Of a stretch of DNA of 64,000 nt, positions 22,145-33,742 are shown one piece after another. Below the pieces are notes generated by a model, which made no database searches, was not told the origin of the DNA, and saw only the letters and a program-made list of their open reading frames with translations. Position numbers and translations under genes: made by a program. Source of the stretch: Begonia masoniana (lineage: Eukaryota > Streptophyta > Magnoliopsida > Cucurbitales > Begoniaceae); contig CM039503.1 of the NCBI GenBank assembly GCA_022432975.1, forward strand, positions 45,064,968-45,128,967. Reading direction: 5' to 3'. Position 1 is the first letter of the stretch. Each line of letters starts with the position of its first letter.

Positions 22145-24780
22145 TTAAGAAGCAGCGCCTGAAAATGATCCCCGGTGAGGACAAGTGTGACTATTGTGCC
22201 CCTTCTGCGGACATATACCGCACGACATCTTTGAGTTCCACCTACTAATTGTCGAACTTGACGACTCATCGGTATCTCGCACTATTGTCTTCTTCGGCTT
22301 ACCAGGTTGGCGATATCTTCTGGGCTGGATCAGTTCCTTCAGATCTGGTATTTGCGACCACGTTTGGGGACCGCTCACGGGTTGAATAAATTATGAGTAA
22401 ATCTGCAGGTAAGTTGTCCGGTGATAGCATCGATGTACGTAATTTTTTGGTCTCAGTCTCATGAAATGCATGCATGGAATAGAATTGACACATGACATTC
22501 CAGTAAGCTCCCACCTGATGTAGTCGCACACACCGGTATTCATGTCGACCACGTATTATTTGTAGTCGTTGCTGACCTTAAATTGTGCAGCTCCCGCAAA
22601 CTGAGCATTCCAATTTCGAGCGGAACTTTCTAGCTTCTCAAGTTTTTTCTTTATATGGGGACACATGAGGCCTTTTGATTGAGCTAACTGCTCAAATTTT
22701 TTCACAATGCGAGTCATCAAGCACTTTTGGATCATCTTGAACATGGTCAAGATCGGTTTGTCCCTGGCCGGCAATAGAACTACATTGAATGACTTGCACA
22801 AATTATTCAATCACATTTTGCACTTGAGATTTGAAGAAAATGCATGACTAGCCTAATATCTATGCTCTTCTGCTCAAAGCCATGCATGGGCATCGGGGCT
22901 AAGCTGGTGTAATTTCCTCATTTCTATTTGGAAATGCTACCTTTTAGGTTGTCCTGGCCGCATTTCACATCGTATCTCTGTAGGCTCTGCCCCGAAATTA
23001 GCCTTTAAAATTTGCATACATATGTCGGAGGTAGTAGCGGTGTTCGACTTCTTTAACTTCCTCTTGTCTTCTTCGGCTTACTAGGTTGGCGATATCTTCT
23101 GGGCTGGATCAGTTCCTTCAGATCTGGTTTTTGCGGCCACGTTTGGGGACCGGTCACGGGTTGAATAAATTGTGAGTAAATCTGCAGGTAAGTTGTCCGG
23201 TGATAGCATCGATGTACGTAATTTTTTGGTCTCAATCTCATGAAATGCCTGCATGGAATAGAATTGACACACGAGATTCCAGTAAGCTCCCACTTGATGC
23301 AGTTACACACACCGTATCATGTCGACCAGTATACTTTTGATTGAGCTAACTGCTCAAATTTTTTCACAATGCGAGTCATCAAGCACTTTTGGATCATCTT
23401 GAACATGGTCAAGATCGGTTTGTCCCTGGCCGGCAATAGAACTACATTGAATGACTTGCACAATTATTCAATCACATTTTGCACTTGAGATTTGAAGAAA
23501 ATGCATGACTAGCCTAATATCTATGCTCTTCTGCTCAAAGCCATGCATGGGCATCGGGGCTAAGCTGGTGTAATTTCCTCATTTCTATTTGGAAATGAGG
23601 ACCTTTTGATTGAGCTAACTGCTCAAATTTTCTTCACAATGCGAGTCATCAAGCACTTTTGGATCCCATCTGAACATGGTCCAGATCGGTTTGTCCCTGG
23701 CCGGCATCGAACTACATTGAATGACTTGCACAATTATTCAATCACATTTTGCACTTGAGATTTGAAGAAAATGCATGGACTAGCCTAATATCTATGTCTT
23801 CTGCTCAAAGCATGCTATGGGCATCGGGGCTAAGCTGGTGTAATTTCCTCATTTCTATTTGGAAATGCTACCTTTTGGTTGTCCTGGCCGCATTTCACAT
23901 CGTATCTCTGTAGGCTCTGCCCCGAAATTAGCCTTTAAAATTTGCATACATATGTCGGAGGTAGTAGCGGTGTTCGACTTCTTTAAATTCCTCTTGTCTT
24001 CTTCGGCTTACTAGGTTGGCGATATCTTCTGGGCTGGATCAGTTCCTTTAGATCTGGTTTTTGCGGCCACGTTTGGGGACCGGTCACGGGTTGAATAAAT
24101 TGTGAGTAAATCTGCAGGTAAGTTGTCCGGTGATAGCATCGATGTACGTAATTTTTTGGTCTCAATCTCATGAAATGCCTGCATGGAATAGAATTGACAC
24201 ACGAGATTCCAGTAAGCTCCCACTTGATGCAGTTACACACACCCGTATTCATGTCGACCACGTATTGTTTGTAGTCGTTGCTGACCTTAAATTATGCAGC
24301 TCTCGCAAACTAAGCATTCTAATTTCAAGCAGAACTTTCTAGCTTCTCAAGTTTTTTCTTTATATGAGGACACAGGAGGCCTGTTGATTGGGCTAACTGC
24401 TCAAATTTTTTCACAATGCGAGTCATCAAGCACTTTCGGATCATCTTGAACATGGTCAGGATCGGTTTGTCCCTGGCCGGCAATAGAACTACATTGAATG
24501 ACTTGCACAAATTATTCAATCACATTTTGCACTTTGGGATTTGAAGAAAATGCATGACTAGGCTAATATCTAGGCTCTTCTGCTCAAAGCCATGCGTGGG
24601 CATCGGGGCTAAGCTGGTTTAATTTCCTCATTTCTATTTGGAAATGCTACCTTTTGGTTGCCCTGGCCGTATTCCACATCGTATCTCTGTAGGCTCTGCC
24701 CCAAAATTAGCCTTTAAAATTTGCGTACATATGCCGGAGGCAGTAGCGGTGTTCGACTTCTTTAAATTCCTCTTCTAGAG
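22145..24780 (-). pseudogene. MULE transposase C-terminal region, present as a scrambled tandem array
   Basis: Two modules recur. Module B holds the SWIM zinc finger (CNCIKWELTGISCVNSIPCRHFM) and the RRYRQPGKPKK tail. Module A holds LNNLCKSFNVV-like, ARDKPILTMFKMI and KKLEKLESSARNWN. Along + the order is B (22145-22550), A (to 23070), B (to 23333), partial A (to 23600), partial A (to 23998), B (to 24263), A (to 24775). Only the leftmost B continues to a C-terminal zinc knuckle (CGICPQKGHNSHTC), so it is the natural end of the protein. In-frame stops occur in every copy. The conserved HRYCLRHMYANFK motif of the transposase lies near 24740. Confidence 0.8.
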
Positions 24781-25092
24781 CCTTTAGCAAACCCTAATAT
24801 TTGAAAGAAAAACAGAGTCAACATAAAACAATATAACGTGGAGAGTACTGATCAAAATAATTCACAAGAAAGACTATACTCGACAATCTTCTAGACAGAA
24901 TTATCTTTCCAAGTAAGTTCCCAGGAAAGGCTAGAGGGGTAAAAAATGGTTTCATTTAAAATCCAGTCTCCTAGATAGAACTTACTTATACAGTACAATT
25001 ATACCACTAATATTTGAAAAGAAAAACATAGTCAACATCAAACAATATAATTACCACAACACCTCTATTTTGAAATAACAATTAGAAATGTA
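24781..25092. other. MULE transposase gene, intron or decayed part
   Basis: AT-rich sequence between the C-terminal array and the catalytic segment. It has repeated words such as AATATTTGAAA and AACATAGTCAACAT-like at about 24797 and 25010. No coding frame is evident. Confidence 0.4.
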
Positions 25093-25336
25093 TTATACCT
25101 TTTGTTGATCCGAAGTAATTGTCCATCCAGCTCCCGATCTAGTGTTCAGTTCTCGCTTCAAATATTGCAAGAACCTTGTCCATGTGTCTGTGTACTCTTT
25201 TTCATCGTTTCCAACAACAACGAGATATATTTCATCGTTGTCATCAATACTGACGGTTGTGAGTAATTGGTCGGGACATGAGTCCTTAAGATAACAACCA
25301 TCCAAACAGATAATAGGGCGACCGTACTGCAGCAAA
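25093..25336 (-). pseudogene. MULE transposase catalytic segment
   Basis: RPIICLDGCYLKDSCPDQLL is the start of the MULE transposase domain with the first catalytic Asp, followed by DTWTRFLQYL and ITSDQQK with the region of the second Asp. The apparent ATG of this frame lies in the LTR inserted at 25337 and is not native. The upstream part of the same protein resumes at 27726. Confidence 0.85.
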
Positions 25337-27725
25337 TGTAACACCCGACAACTTCAACCAGGTGACTTCCTAACTGTATTAACGGTCATGATTATTCAAT
25401 CTTCACAATTTAGAATTTTATGCCAAGCTTAATTAATTACATGTGGATTTAAACTAGGTTGAGTGGCAAAGTTGTAATAATGAAGGATTGAGACCAGTAT
25501 TTAAAGAAAATAGAAATGATTCAAACCCCAATTAAACCTCACTGTAGCCGTCATTACTCTCGGCAATTTTCTCTCCCGAGCTCTCGCTCTCTGTCAACTA
25601 GAAATCTCTCCTTCGACGATCGGTTTCCTTGCTTACCTCTCGGCTACTTTGTGCTCGAGGTACGAGTTTGGCAATGTAGCTATCTGTTAGTTGTTAAGCT
25701 CTGTTTTCAGCTAAGTGTTGAAGTTTTGGATTCTTCAATGGCCGAGTAATAATAAGGACATTTTAAAACCCGAGATTAGTAATGTCATTCCGAATCGATT
25801 CTGGACACTTAAAATAACCAATCCTGATTAATCGAAGTTGAATCTAGCTGTTATGGTTTTTAGATTTTAGACTGTGCACAGAGAAATTGGACTAAGGGAT
25901 TCGGGAACGACTTAAGCTATTAGACTCTAGGGTGGCTAGTGATTAGGACTATTAGGATTTTGTTTTAACTACTGCAATGTAAATGTTTTAGGTGAAGAAG
26001 TCTGAAGAAAAGGAGCTCAAGTTGCTAAGGAAACCAGGTAAGTGAATGTGTAGGATTCCCGGCCAATAGGGCCCTACATCACAAGGATGCTAGGTAGAAA
26101 CTGATACGATAATTAGAAGTTATTTAAGCTACTGCCTGTCACTTATGTTGATGTTTGACTAATGATATGATTTCACGACGGATGAATGCACTATTCTGTA
26201 GCTTGATGAATTAAGAGTTCCCATGTTCATGCATCATGAATGTTTTTATGCATATGAAAATGTTTTTAAAAGCATGTTTTCCTCATGACCAAGATAATGA
26301 TGTAAAACTTATGCAACGTGAATTAAGTGAGGGTTGGGGGCGGTTTGACGTATGTCACTGTCCAAAAGGAAGGACCATGATTATGACCCGCAAGGGACTA
26401 TGTACACTCTCACTGTCAACCCCTTTTACCGGCACAAATCCTCTCTTAATCCACACAACATGAACTAGGAATATGATTGAAGAATATGAATGATGAATAA
26501 CAATGATGAGCATGAATGATGATTATGAACGATGAATACGAATGATGAATAAGAATGGAGATTTTGTGTATGAATACGAACAAGAAAAGATTCATGAGCA
26601 TTTGTTTCTCAAAATGAGCATTCATGCATACTTGTTAGTATTGCATTCTTTACTAAGCATTAGGCTTATAGTTTAAACCTTATGATGTGGGTGAAGATTT
26701 AGCAGGTGAGGATTCCAAATTCTGTGATGATGTCTAAGGCCAGTTGCAGGATGGTGCTCAGGGTGGAAGTCTGTGGCTGGCAGGCGAATATGACCCGTAG
26801 TTAAGCTCATAAAGTGTCAGTAAGATTTATGATAAACTGATGTTCAAGTAAAATGAGATTTTCCTTTGAATACTGGATTTTATGATTGTCTGGTTTAATT
26901 ACTGAGTTTGTGAATGTCTATAAGGATATAGAACGTGTTATCTAACTAAGTCTTCCGCCATAAGAATTCTGGATGAGTTTCTGTCTTTTATCTATAAGAG
27001 TGATGAGTCATCAAAATTTGGAGTCTGTGTATATTTGCGTTCCCCGATAGATGTCAAGCTATCGGAATATGTTAAGTGTTGCGTCGACCGGCAGATGAAG
27101 TGTACTTTGGTTACCAGATGATGTAAATGTTATTTCGTCGTCCAGTGACCGGTAGATGTAGTGTGTTTAAGCTATCGGATGATGAGAGTGCTATTTTGTC
27201 ATCCAGTGACCGGCAGATGACGTGTATTTAAGTTACCAGATGATGTAAATGTTATTTCATCGTCCAGTGACCGGTAGATGTAGAGTGTTTAAGCTATCGG
27301 AAGATGTAAGTATAGTTTTGTTGTCTAGTTACCGGATGATGTGAGTAATTCCTTGTCGTTTAGTGCTTGAGTAACGCTTTAACTGGTCACGCGAGGCGCA
27401 CATGACCACCGGTCGATGTAGCTTAAAGTTGTGGACATCTGGCGATAGATGTTCGAGACCGAGTGACGTCTTTTGGACACGTGTAAGGTCCGTGATCACC
27501 GGTAGATGCCTTTCACTAGATGGGTGAGATGTGTTGCGTGGTGGGCACGTGACCGTCGGTTGATGTGAGTTTTCTTTCCATCGGTAGATGCAGTTCAAGA
27601 GATATCTTCTTTTAAAAAAAAAAATAATAATAACCTGAATAATGAACAAAGTATAGAAAGTAAGACCAAGATGATTTAGAGGTTAAATTATGAATTAGGT
27701 GGCGACTCCAATTGGGGTCGTTACA
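25337..27725 (+). repeat. gypsy solo LTR #3 (2389 bp), TSD GCAAA
   Basis: Ends are TGTAACACCC at 25337 and GTCGTTACA at 27725, and GCAAA occurs at both 25332-25336 and 27726-27730. It splits the MULE transposase between its DNA-binding and catalytic parts. TATTTAAAGA near 25499 may be its TATA box, followed by a pyrimidine-rich leader. There are no gag or pol traces. Its 3' part holds a 61-bp tandem repeat. Confidence 0.93.
27086..27329. repeat. 61-bp tandem repeat in LTR #3, four units with alternating types
   Basis: Units start at 27086, 27147, 27208 and 27269, each with GACCGG(C/T)AGATG; a fifth, partial unit starts at 27330. Units 1 and 3 (GTTACCAGATGATGTAAATG) resemble each other more than 2 and 4 (TTTAAGCTATCGGA), which suggests a 122-bp higher-order unit. 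Confidence 0.88.
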
Positions 27726-28260
27726 GCAAACATGCCTCGCAAGCAGCCATGCACATATAAATTCTTTGGCATGAATCATGTCTCATCTCGTAAGTATGTG
27801 TTTGTAATGTGCTACTCGAATTTGATCTACATATTTCTGCTGCGTACGACCAAACTAGCTTGTATTGTTCGTTGCTCTTGCCTTCGTTAATTGTTCGAGC
27901 TACGATTCTTACTCTTCTGGCAATACTGGGTGTAATGTTAACGGTCAAATCATTCCTCACTGTCTCGATAATGGAAGAGATTTACCACATTGGTTGACTT
28001 TTGAACCTATCCAGATAATAATCTGCTACTCATTTTGCTCTAGAGTGTCGATTCTCAATTTTCCACGAACAACTGTGAGAATCGATCAAACTCTTTATTT
28101 GAAACGTAACCTCATCTTGCATCTGAGAAGCATGCAGTCGCCACTCACACTCGTCTTCACACTCAGCTGTCAGCCACCTCTTATCACTTTTGATGAATTT
28201 GATCACATTACCATTTTTCAAAGAATATTCGATTATTTCCGCTTTAATATCCTTTAAATA
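27726..28260 (-). pseudogene. MULE transposase N-terminal DNA-binding region
   Basis: The frame 28221-28030 reads VIKFIKSDKRWLTAECEDEC, then EWRLHASQMQDEVTFQIKSL and HSCS. This is the Cys/His-rich MuDR-type N-terminal domain. A second frame (27960-27721) continues with ARTINEGKSNEQYKLVWSYA. A stop near 28030 and a frame change between the two show decay; the LTR insertion ends it at 27726. Confidence 0.8.
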
Positions 28261-28589
28261 ACTATATTGTTTCCAAAAAAAAAAAACTCAATCAGATTTC
28301 TTCTCTTACCGGTATGTTTTTTACCTCATCATCCTCCGAACCAACCGATGTTCGAAGCTCCTCCTCTAGAGTTCTGGAGGTCAAATGCACATCAGATTTC
28401 TTCATTTCCATCTAAGTGATCGAATGCTCGAAGATCACCATATGTAGGAGTGGCGTGTGAATACCAATCCATATCGATATCAAAAGTTGTTGGATCATCT
28501 AAATCAACTGCTCTAGGTAAATTAGAATTCATCGTCGTCGCTTATACAACGAAAATTCTCCAGAGAAAGATAATAGTGGAGAGGTTCTC

Positions 28590-29042
28590 CTGTAGGGCAA
28601 CCCGTGATCAGCCAATAATTGATCACGGGTTGCAGAACGGAAGATCGCTATGGAAGAAACGGAGGATCGTTCTCCTACCCGTGATCAATTATTGACTGGT
28701 CACGGGTTGCGTTGCAGGATAACGGGGGACCGTTCTCCAATAGCGGTCCCCCGTTTTATGCGGGGGTGAGTTTGGGGGTGGAGACCTCCTGCGCACATGT
28801 GCAGGGCATGTTCTAGCTGGGGGACTCCACCCCCCAACTCACCCTTGCGTAGAGAATGCCCTGACAGAACGGGGGACCGTTCTATGTGTAAACTGCAAAA
28901 CATGAAGATTATTGGTCGACCGCCAGAAGTTTTTTTTATAGATTTTTGATAGTTTAAGGTTTGTTTGTTATGGTTAATATTACGAGAGTTTTTTTTTACA
29001 AAAAAAATAATATAATTCGAGGGTTAAAATAATTTTTACCCT
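28590..29042 (-). repeat. right terminal inverted repeat of the MULE, with palindromes
   Basis: The outer 140 bp match the left terminus in inverse orientation. The inner part holds perfect or near-perfect hairpins: 28597-28633 (14-bp arms GCAACCCGTGATCA), 28677-28707, and 28759-28850 (about 22-bp arms, GGGGGTGAGTTTGGGGGTGG against its complement). Confidence 0.7.
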
Positions 29043-29529
29043 AATATTTATCTACCTATATATACATATACATATACATACACATGCATAGATACATAGA
29101 AGACTGTTTGGAGATTTTCTTTTAACATTTTTATTTTATTAATTCAGATGCTATTAATTAAATTAAATGTATCACAATTTGATTGGAGACATTAAATGCA
29201 AGTGATTATACCTACTAAAATTGAACGGATGAGATTACAAACTCATCATTGCCCCACAAATGAACGGCTATCAATCGAAATAAGTACCACTAAATCCATA
29301 ATCCATAACAGGCGATGGGAGTGAACAATTAACCCTATGCTCATGAGAAAATTATGACAATTAGTTCCATATTTAATAATTAGAATAACGTCATAGCTTC
29401 TCCTTCTCCATTTTTATTCTTTCTCTATTCTCTATAAAATCTGCAGGCTACCTTCATAACAGGTCGTCTTCTTTGGTCTGCTTCGCCATTCATCCCAAGG
29501 TTTTCTTCTTTCCTCTTGTTACGCATATT
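29043..29529. other. intergenic, AT-rich, short TA/CA microsatellite
   Basis: It includes an imperfect (TACATA)n run at about 29056-29095. No gene or known element is supported between the MULE end and the next copia element. Confidence 0.5.
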
Positions 29530-29757
29530 ATGGAGCCAAGAGATTAGAGATATATTAGGATTTGTTATTTATTTTATTCTATATGTTGTGTATCACAACA
29601 ACCCAAGTTTATAGTTTTTAGTTTGTTACATCAGTATCAGTTTCCATATTATTAGCCTTTAGTTATGTGTTTTAGTTTTGATACTTGTGTATATAAACAC
29701 ATAAACGTGAATAATAAAAGATCAAGTTCACAAATTCTTCTTCTGCTATATTTTATA
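29530..29757 (+). repeat. 5' LTR of the truncated copia element (approximate)
   Basis: The right edge is fixed by the primer site; the left edge, near TTAGAGATATATTAGG, is uncertain. TATATAAAC at about 29691 is a plausible TATA box, followed by AATAATAAAAG. Confidence 0.5.
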
Positions 29758-29793
29758 TGGTATCAGAGCAGAAACACTACTCTCTTCACAATC

Positions 29794-30806
29794 ATGTCTC
29801 TCGACGGCCCTGCCATCAATATCACACCAGCATCTACTGTATCTAATATCAAAGGAGATTCCTATATCATTCATCATTCTGACAGTCCCTCCACCATTCT
29901 TGTTACTCCATTATTATCAGGAGACAATTATGGATCATGGAGTCATGCAGTCACAATGGCACTTCGTGCAAAAAATAAGTTTGGTTTTGTTGATGGATCA
30001 CTACCAAAATCAAATGAACATATTGATGTTTTCAACTGGGAACGTTGCAATGATCTAGTTTCAAGCTGGATTCTAAACTCGGTCTCACCTGAGATTTGTC
30101 CAAGTATCTTGTATGCTGAAATCGCATCACAAATATGGACTGATTTGAAGGATCATTTTTCTCAATCTAATGCTCCTAAAATTTAAAAATTTATCAGTTG
30201 AAGCAATCAATATCAATCCTGAAGCAAGAAAATACGTCTGTCTCTTCATATTTCACTCAGCTCAAATCTCTATGGGATGAACTCAATTCCATTGCCCCTG
30301 TCACTCCATGTATTTGTGTTAGTGCTAAAATTCTCATTGAACATCAAAATCAAGATCGGGCAATGGAGTTTCTTCAAGGAATCCATGATCGTTTTTCAGC
30401 TATTCGGAGTCAAATTCTTTTGATAGAACCGTTCCCATCTGTTCAACGGATCTATAATTTAATACGCCAAGAAGAAAAACAACAGGAAATTCACATTCAA
30501 AGTATTCCTTTCGTCGATTCGACAGCACTTCAAGGATCGAAGCCTCAATCTCGACCTCTTGGAAAGCGCCAACGCCTTTTTTGTGATCACTGTAATAAGC
30601 TCGGTTATACTCAAGCTACTTGTTTTCAAATTCATGGTTTCCCAGACAATCAAATAAAGAAATCAGAATCTCCACAATCTACATCCGCTGTTTTTGCTAA
30701 TCATTTCACACCTGATCAATATCAAAAGATTCTTGACATTTTGGCCAAAGAAGATTCTAACATGCCATCAACCCATTTGGCAGTATCGATTGACGAAACA
30801 GATTAG
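29794..30806 (+). pseudogene. copia gag with one zinc knuckle, frameshifted
   Basis: ATG 29794 (MSLDGPAINIT) opens a capsid region with LLSGDNYGSWSHAVTMALRA and KFGFVDGS. A stop at 30184-30186 is followed by the next frame from about 30193 (LKQSISILKQ), so a small indel separates the halves. The second part has SYFTQLKSLWDELN and the CCHC knuckle CDHCNKLGYTQATCFQIHG. It ends at 30806, where the protease frame should begin. Confidence 0.85.
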
Positions 30807-31012
30807 TTTGGGTAACAATGGTCTTTATTATCTGGATTCGAATTTCGGTTCTTCTCTTTCTTTCAAGCAATGTAATAAACATGATATTTGGTCCATTTGC
30901 CATGATCATCAATCTAAGGCTAGTTTAGTTTCTGATTCTGCATTTTCATTCAAACATTGTAATAAGTTTGATCTATGGCATGCTCGCCTTGGTCATCCAT
31001 CTAAGCCTCGTG

Positions 31013-33334
31013 TTTTTCTTCTTTTTTGTTGTTTTTGTTTTTCGATTCGTAGCTTCTGTTTTCCTGCAGTAAAAGTGAAGACATAGTCAACGGAGAGAAC
31101 ACTCGACGTAGAGAAGGCTCGCGAGAACTACTTGCAGGACACCGAGAAGGTGAGCTTCGATAGTGATCCGCAGAAGGCTGAGAATGATTGTCGATGGTGA
31201 CTCTCAGAATCACTGCCTGTAGTAGGTGTTGGTCGAAGAACTTAAGGATTAAGGACATTCTGGCTCTTCTCTTATGTTTCTGGACTCATGGGTCTCCATC
31301 TTCTATTTTTAAAACCATTCGATTTTTATCTGGGTTGGCGTAAAAGATAGTGATTGCTACTAAAACAGCAAAAGAATTCTCAAATTGATTAAACCACTGC
31401 AGAATTTTCCATCCCATTAGCTAAAAGGGTGGAGCGCTGATTGAATGACACTTGCTTTTCTTACCCACATTTCTTAGGCTTTGTTTTTAATGCTTTTTTT
31501 ATTGAATTGTTGATTATCTCATGCAAGTTATGTGGAATCAAGAATTGGCGGATTTGGATTTCCTTTTGTTTTTTTATCTACTGTGAGATCTAATTGTTTT
31601 TGAAGAATTCCACCTTAATCAAGCAGCCTGTCTTGTCTTCTTCTGCATCACCCGTCATTTTTAGTATTTGTTTATTAATTTTTGTCACACAACATTTAAA
31701 TTGATTTATATCTAACTATTTAAAAGTAAATTAATTCACTAATTGTCAATTACGTCATGAGAGACACGCACGTGCTGTTGCCTAGTTTTAAAAAATATGC
31801 ATAAAAACTAAGAATAAGTTTGGAAAATCAAAAGTAAATTTAAGAAATAAATGTTTGATCCCTTCTACTTTTCTGTTTTTAGTAATAATTTTAATATTAA
31901 TGTTTATTGCATGTATTCAAGACAGATGCATCTCATATGTAATTTTTTTTTAAGAAAAAAATATTCTAATAAATAATAACTTTTTAATTTATTCGTCAAT
32001 AGGTTGCAAAAAAATAATATTGTAACTCAACTAATTAGTTGCAAATCATTGATTGTAGAGAAACTATAATTATACAAATAAATATCGGCATGCTTTCACA
32101 ATATTATGAAAACATATATAGTGAATCATAAACATAATCGATTCCTCTGTAATATAAAAGTTACATGTTTTTCATCATATAATAATATAGCTATAACAAC
32201 AAACTGATATCTAAAGTGTGTAAGCATACTTGCTAAGCAGTTTCTCTTACGATGTTTATATCTATCTCAATTCAACTATATGATATTCTGTTCTCGTGGT
32301 TCTTCTCCGAAAACACCTTTTAAAGAAACTTCTTCCATGAACGATCGAGGTTGAAGTGGAGAAAACTACTCGAGCATCCACTGGATTCCTAAGTGCCAAA
32401 AGCCATTAGAGGATCACCTAGAGAGAGAAGAGATGTGTTTGTGAAAAACTATTTTTCTCGTGACAATAGTTTTACAATCTACCAAATAAACTGTAGTTCC
32501 TCCAATTTAATGAATCACTTATTCAATAAAATAGAGAGACAATAATCTGTTTGAAATTCATTTAATGAATTTTAAACCGACTAGATTCTATGTCATTCAA
32601 ATAACCATTACTACAATCGTATCTAACCACTTTTACGTAATGATAAATTATAATATATGGTACAAAATATACAATAGATTACATCCAATAAATAGCTTCT
32701 ACTATGGATTTACTTAATAATGACTATGATCCTCAAAGTGGTAGTCATTTTTATTAACAAGGCCTCGTTGAATTTGAAGGCTTTCTTCTTTTTCTTCGAG
32801 GAAGCTCCGTTTAGCATGATGTTTTCGTGACTTTGCTCCGTGCCGGTAAACTTACTCTTTTTAGTATAAACGCAACCGCTTAAAACTAGAAAAAAAAAAA
32901 CTTAGGAAGTCGAGGGAGCTGACACAAAGCCCAAGAGGGCCCATTCATTAAACATTTCATGTCTTAATCATGGCCATTAGTGAGCTAATCCAACCCTAGA
33001 TGTTGCTAATGGCTATTCTAATCCTAAATGCTTCCAACCCAAGAACGACAAAACCTCTGTCTTGGCTGCGGAATCGATTAAAGCTTTCACGTGCAACTAC
33101 TTGTGCTTCGCTTATCTTTGCTTAAATTTCATACCATTTCTTAATTAAAGAATCTCACATCTAACCCCACTGGTTTTAAGGATCTGATCATCTCTTAACC
33201 GCACTCGTCTAACTTGTTTTGGTTGATAAAGCACAATTATTGAAGTTAATATCCCATTTTCAGGTGTAAAAATATAGAAAATATTGAAGTTTACCGGTGG
33301 AATTTATAGAGTCTTTCGGTGCTTCCAAAATAAT
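31013..33334. other. intergenic, no gene seen
   Basis: Mostly AT-rich single-copy-looking DNA. A less AT-rich patch at 31080-31260 has no recognisable coding content. 32300-32450 and 32760-33130 also lack conserved frames. Confidence 0.5.
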
Positions 33335-33485
33335 ATTATTTGCTTAGAGCATGAGCTCATGTAGATTTATTATTGGGATTAGTCCAAAACGCGTTGTACT
33401 AGATATGAAGAAAAATTCTACTTATAAACTACTTAATTTTCACTTTTCTAAACAATGTAAGATTATGTACTACTACAAGTATAAC
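33335..33485 (+). repeat. dispersed repeat copy 1 (LTR/TRIM-like fragment)
   Basis: It shares with 38560-38720 the sequence order AATATTxTxTxCTT-GAGC, AGATTTATT, CCAAAACGCGTTGTACTA (AAACGTGTTATACTAAAT), then CTTATAAAC and TTTTCACTxTxCxAA. Such blocks are typical of short LTR or TRIM remnants in plants; I cannot name the family. Confidence 0.5.
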
Positions 33486-33742
33486 CTAGTTTCTTATAAG
33501 TAACAGATCGTTGGATTGTTTTTGCTTTCACAGCGCTGCCACAGAATTTGCTGGCTTTGACGACGTGTCTTACTTCTTCCGTGGCTGTAGTAGTATCTTG
33601 GGTCACTCTCACCCGATGCTAGTCTCAAGTGTTTTAGAAAGCACATTTTTAACGTGTTAAACACTAATAAGTACTATATGAATGGGCAATGATGTTATCG
33701 TTTAAAGAGTAGAGCTTACAAATCACGTGTTAGGTGAGATAA

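Larger units (their letters stand above)
5551..29042 (-). mobile_element. Mutator-like element (MULE), enlarged to ~23.5 kb by nested insertions
   Basis: The two ends carry long related sequences in inverted orientation, starting GGTAAAAATC at 5551 and, on the other strand, AGGGTAAAAATT at 29042. Flanking 9-mers AATATTAAA (5542-5550) and AATATTTAT (29043-29051) agree at 7 of 9 positions, compatible with an old MULE target duplication. Inside are a broken mudrA-type transposase read leftward (28260 to 22145) and remnants of a second gene read rightward (6247-6417 and about 20770-21062), the convergent layout known from MuDR. Insertions account for most of the length: 6421 to 20750 and 25337 to 27725. 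That both ends belong to one element is inference. Confidence 0.6.
29530..31012 (+). mobile_element. Ty1/copia element, truncated after gag
   Basis: A short 5' LTR, an initiator tRNA-Met primer site at 29759 (TGGTATCAGAGCAG), gag, and then a jump to a scrap of pre-integrase (FDLWHARLGHPSKPR, about 30965-31010). Protease is deleted, and everything after the pre-integrase is lost at about 31012. Confidence 0.85.
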
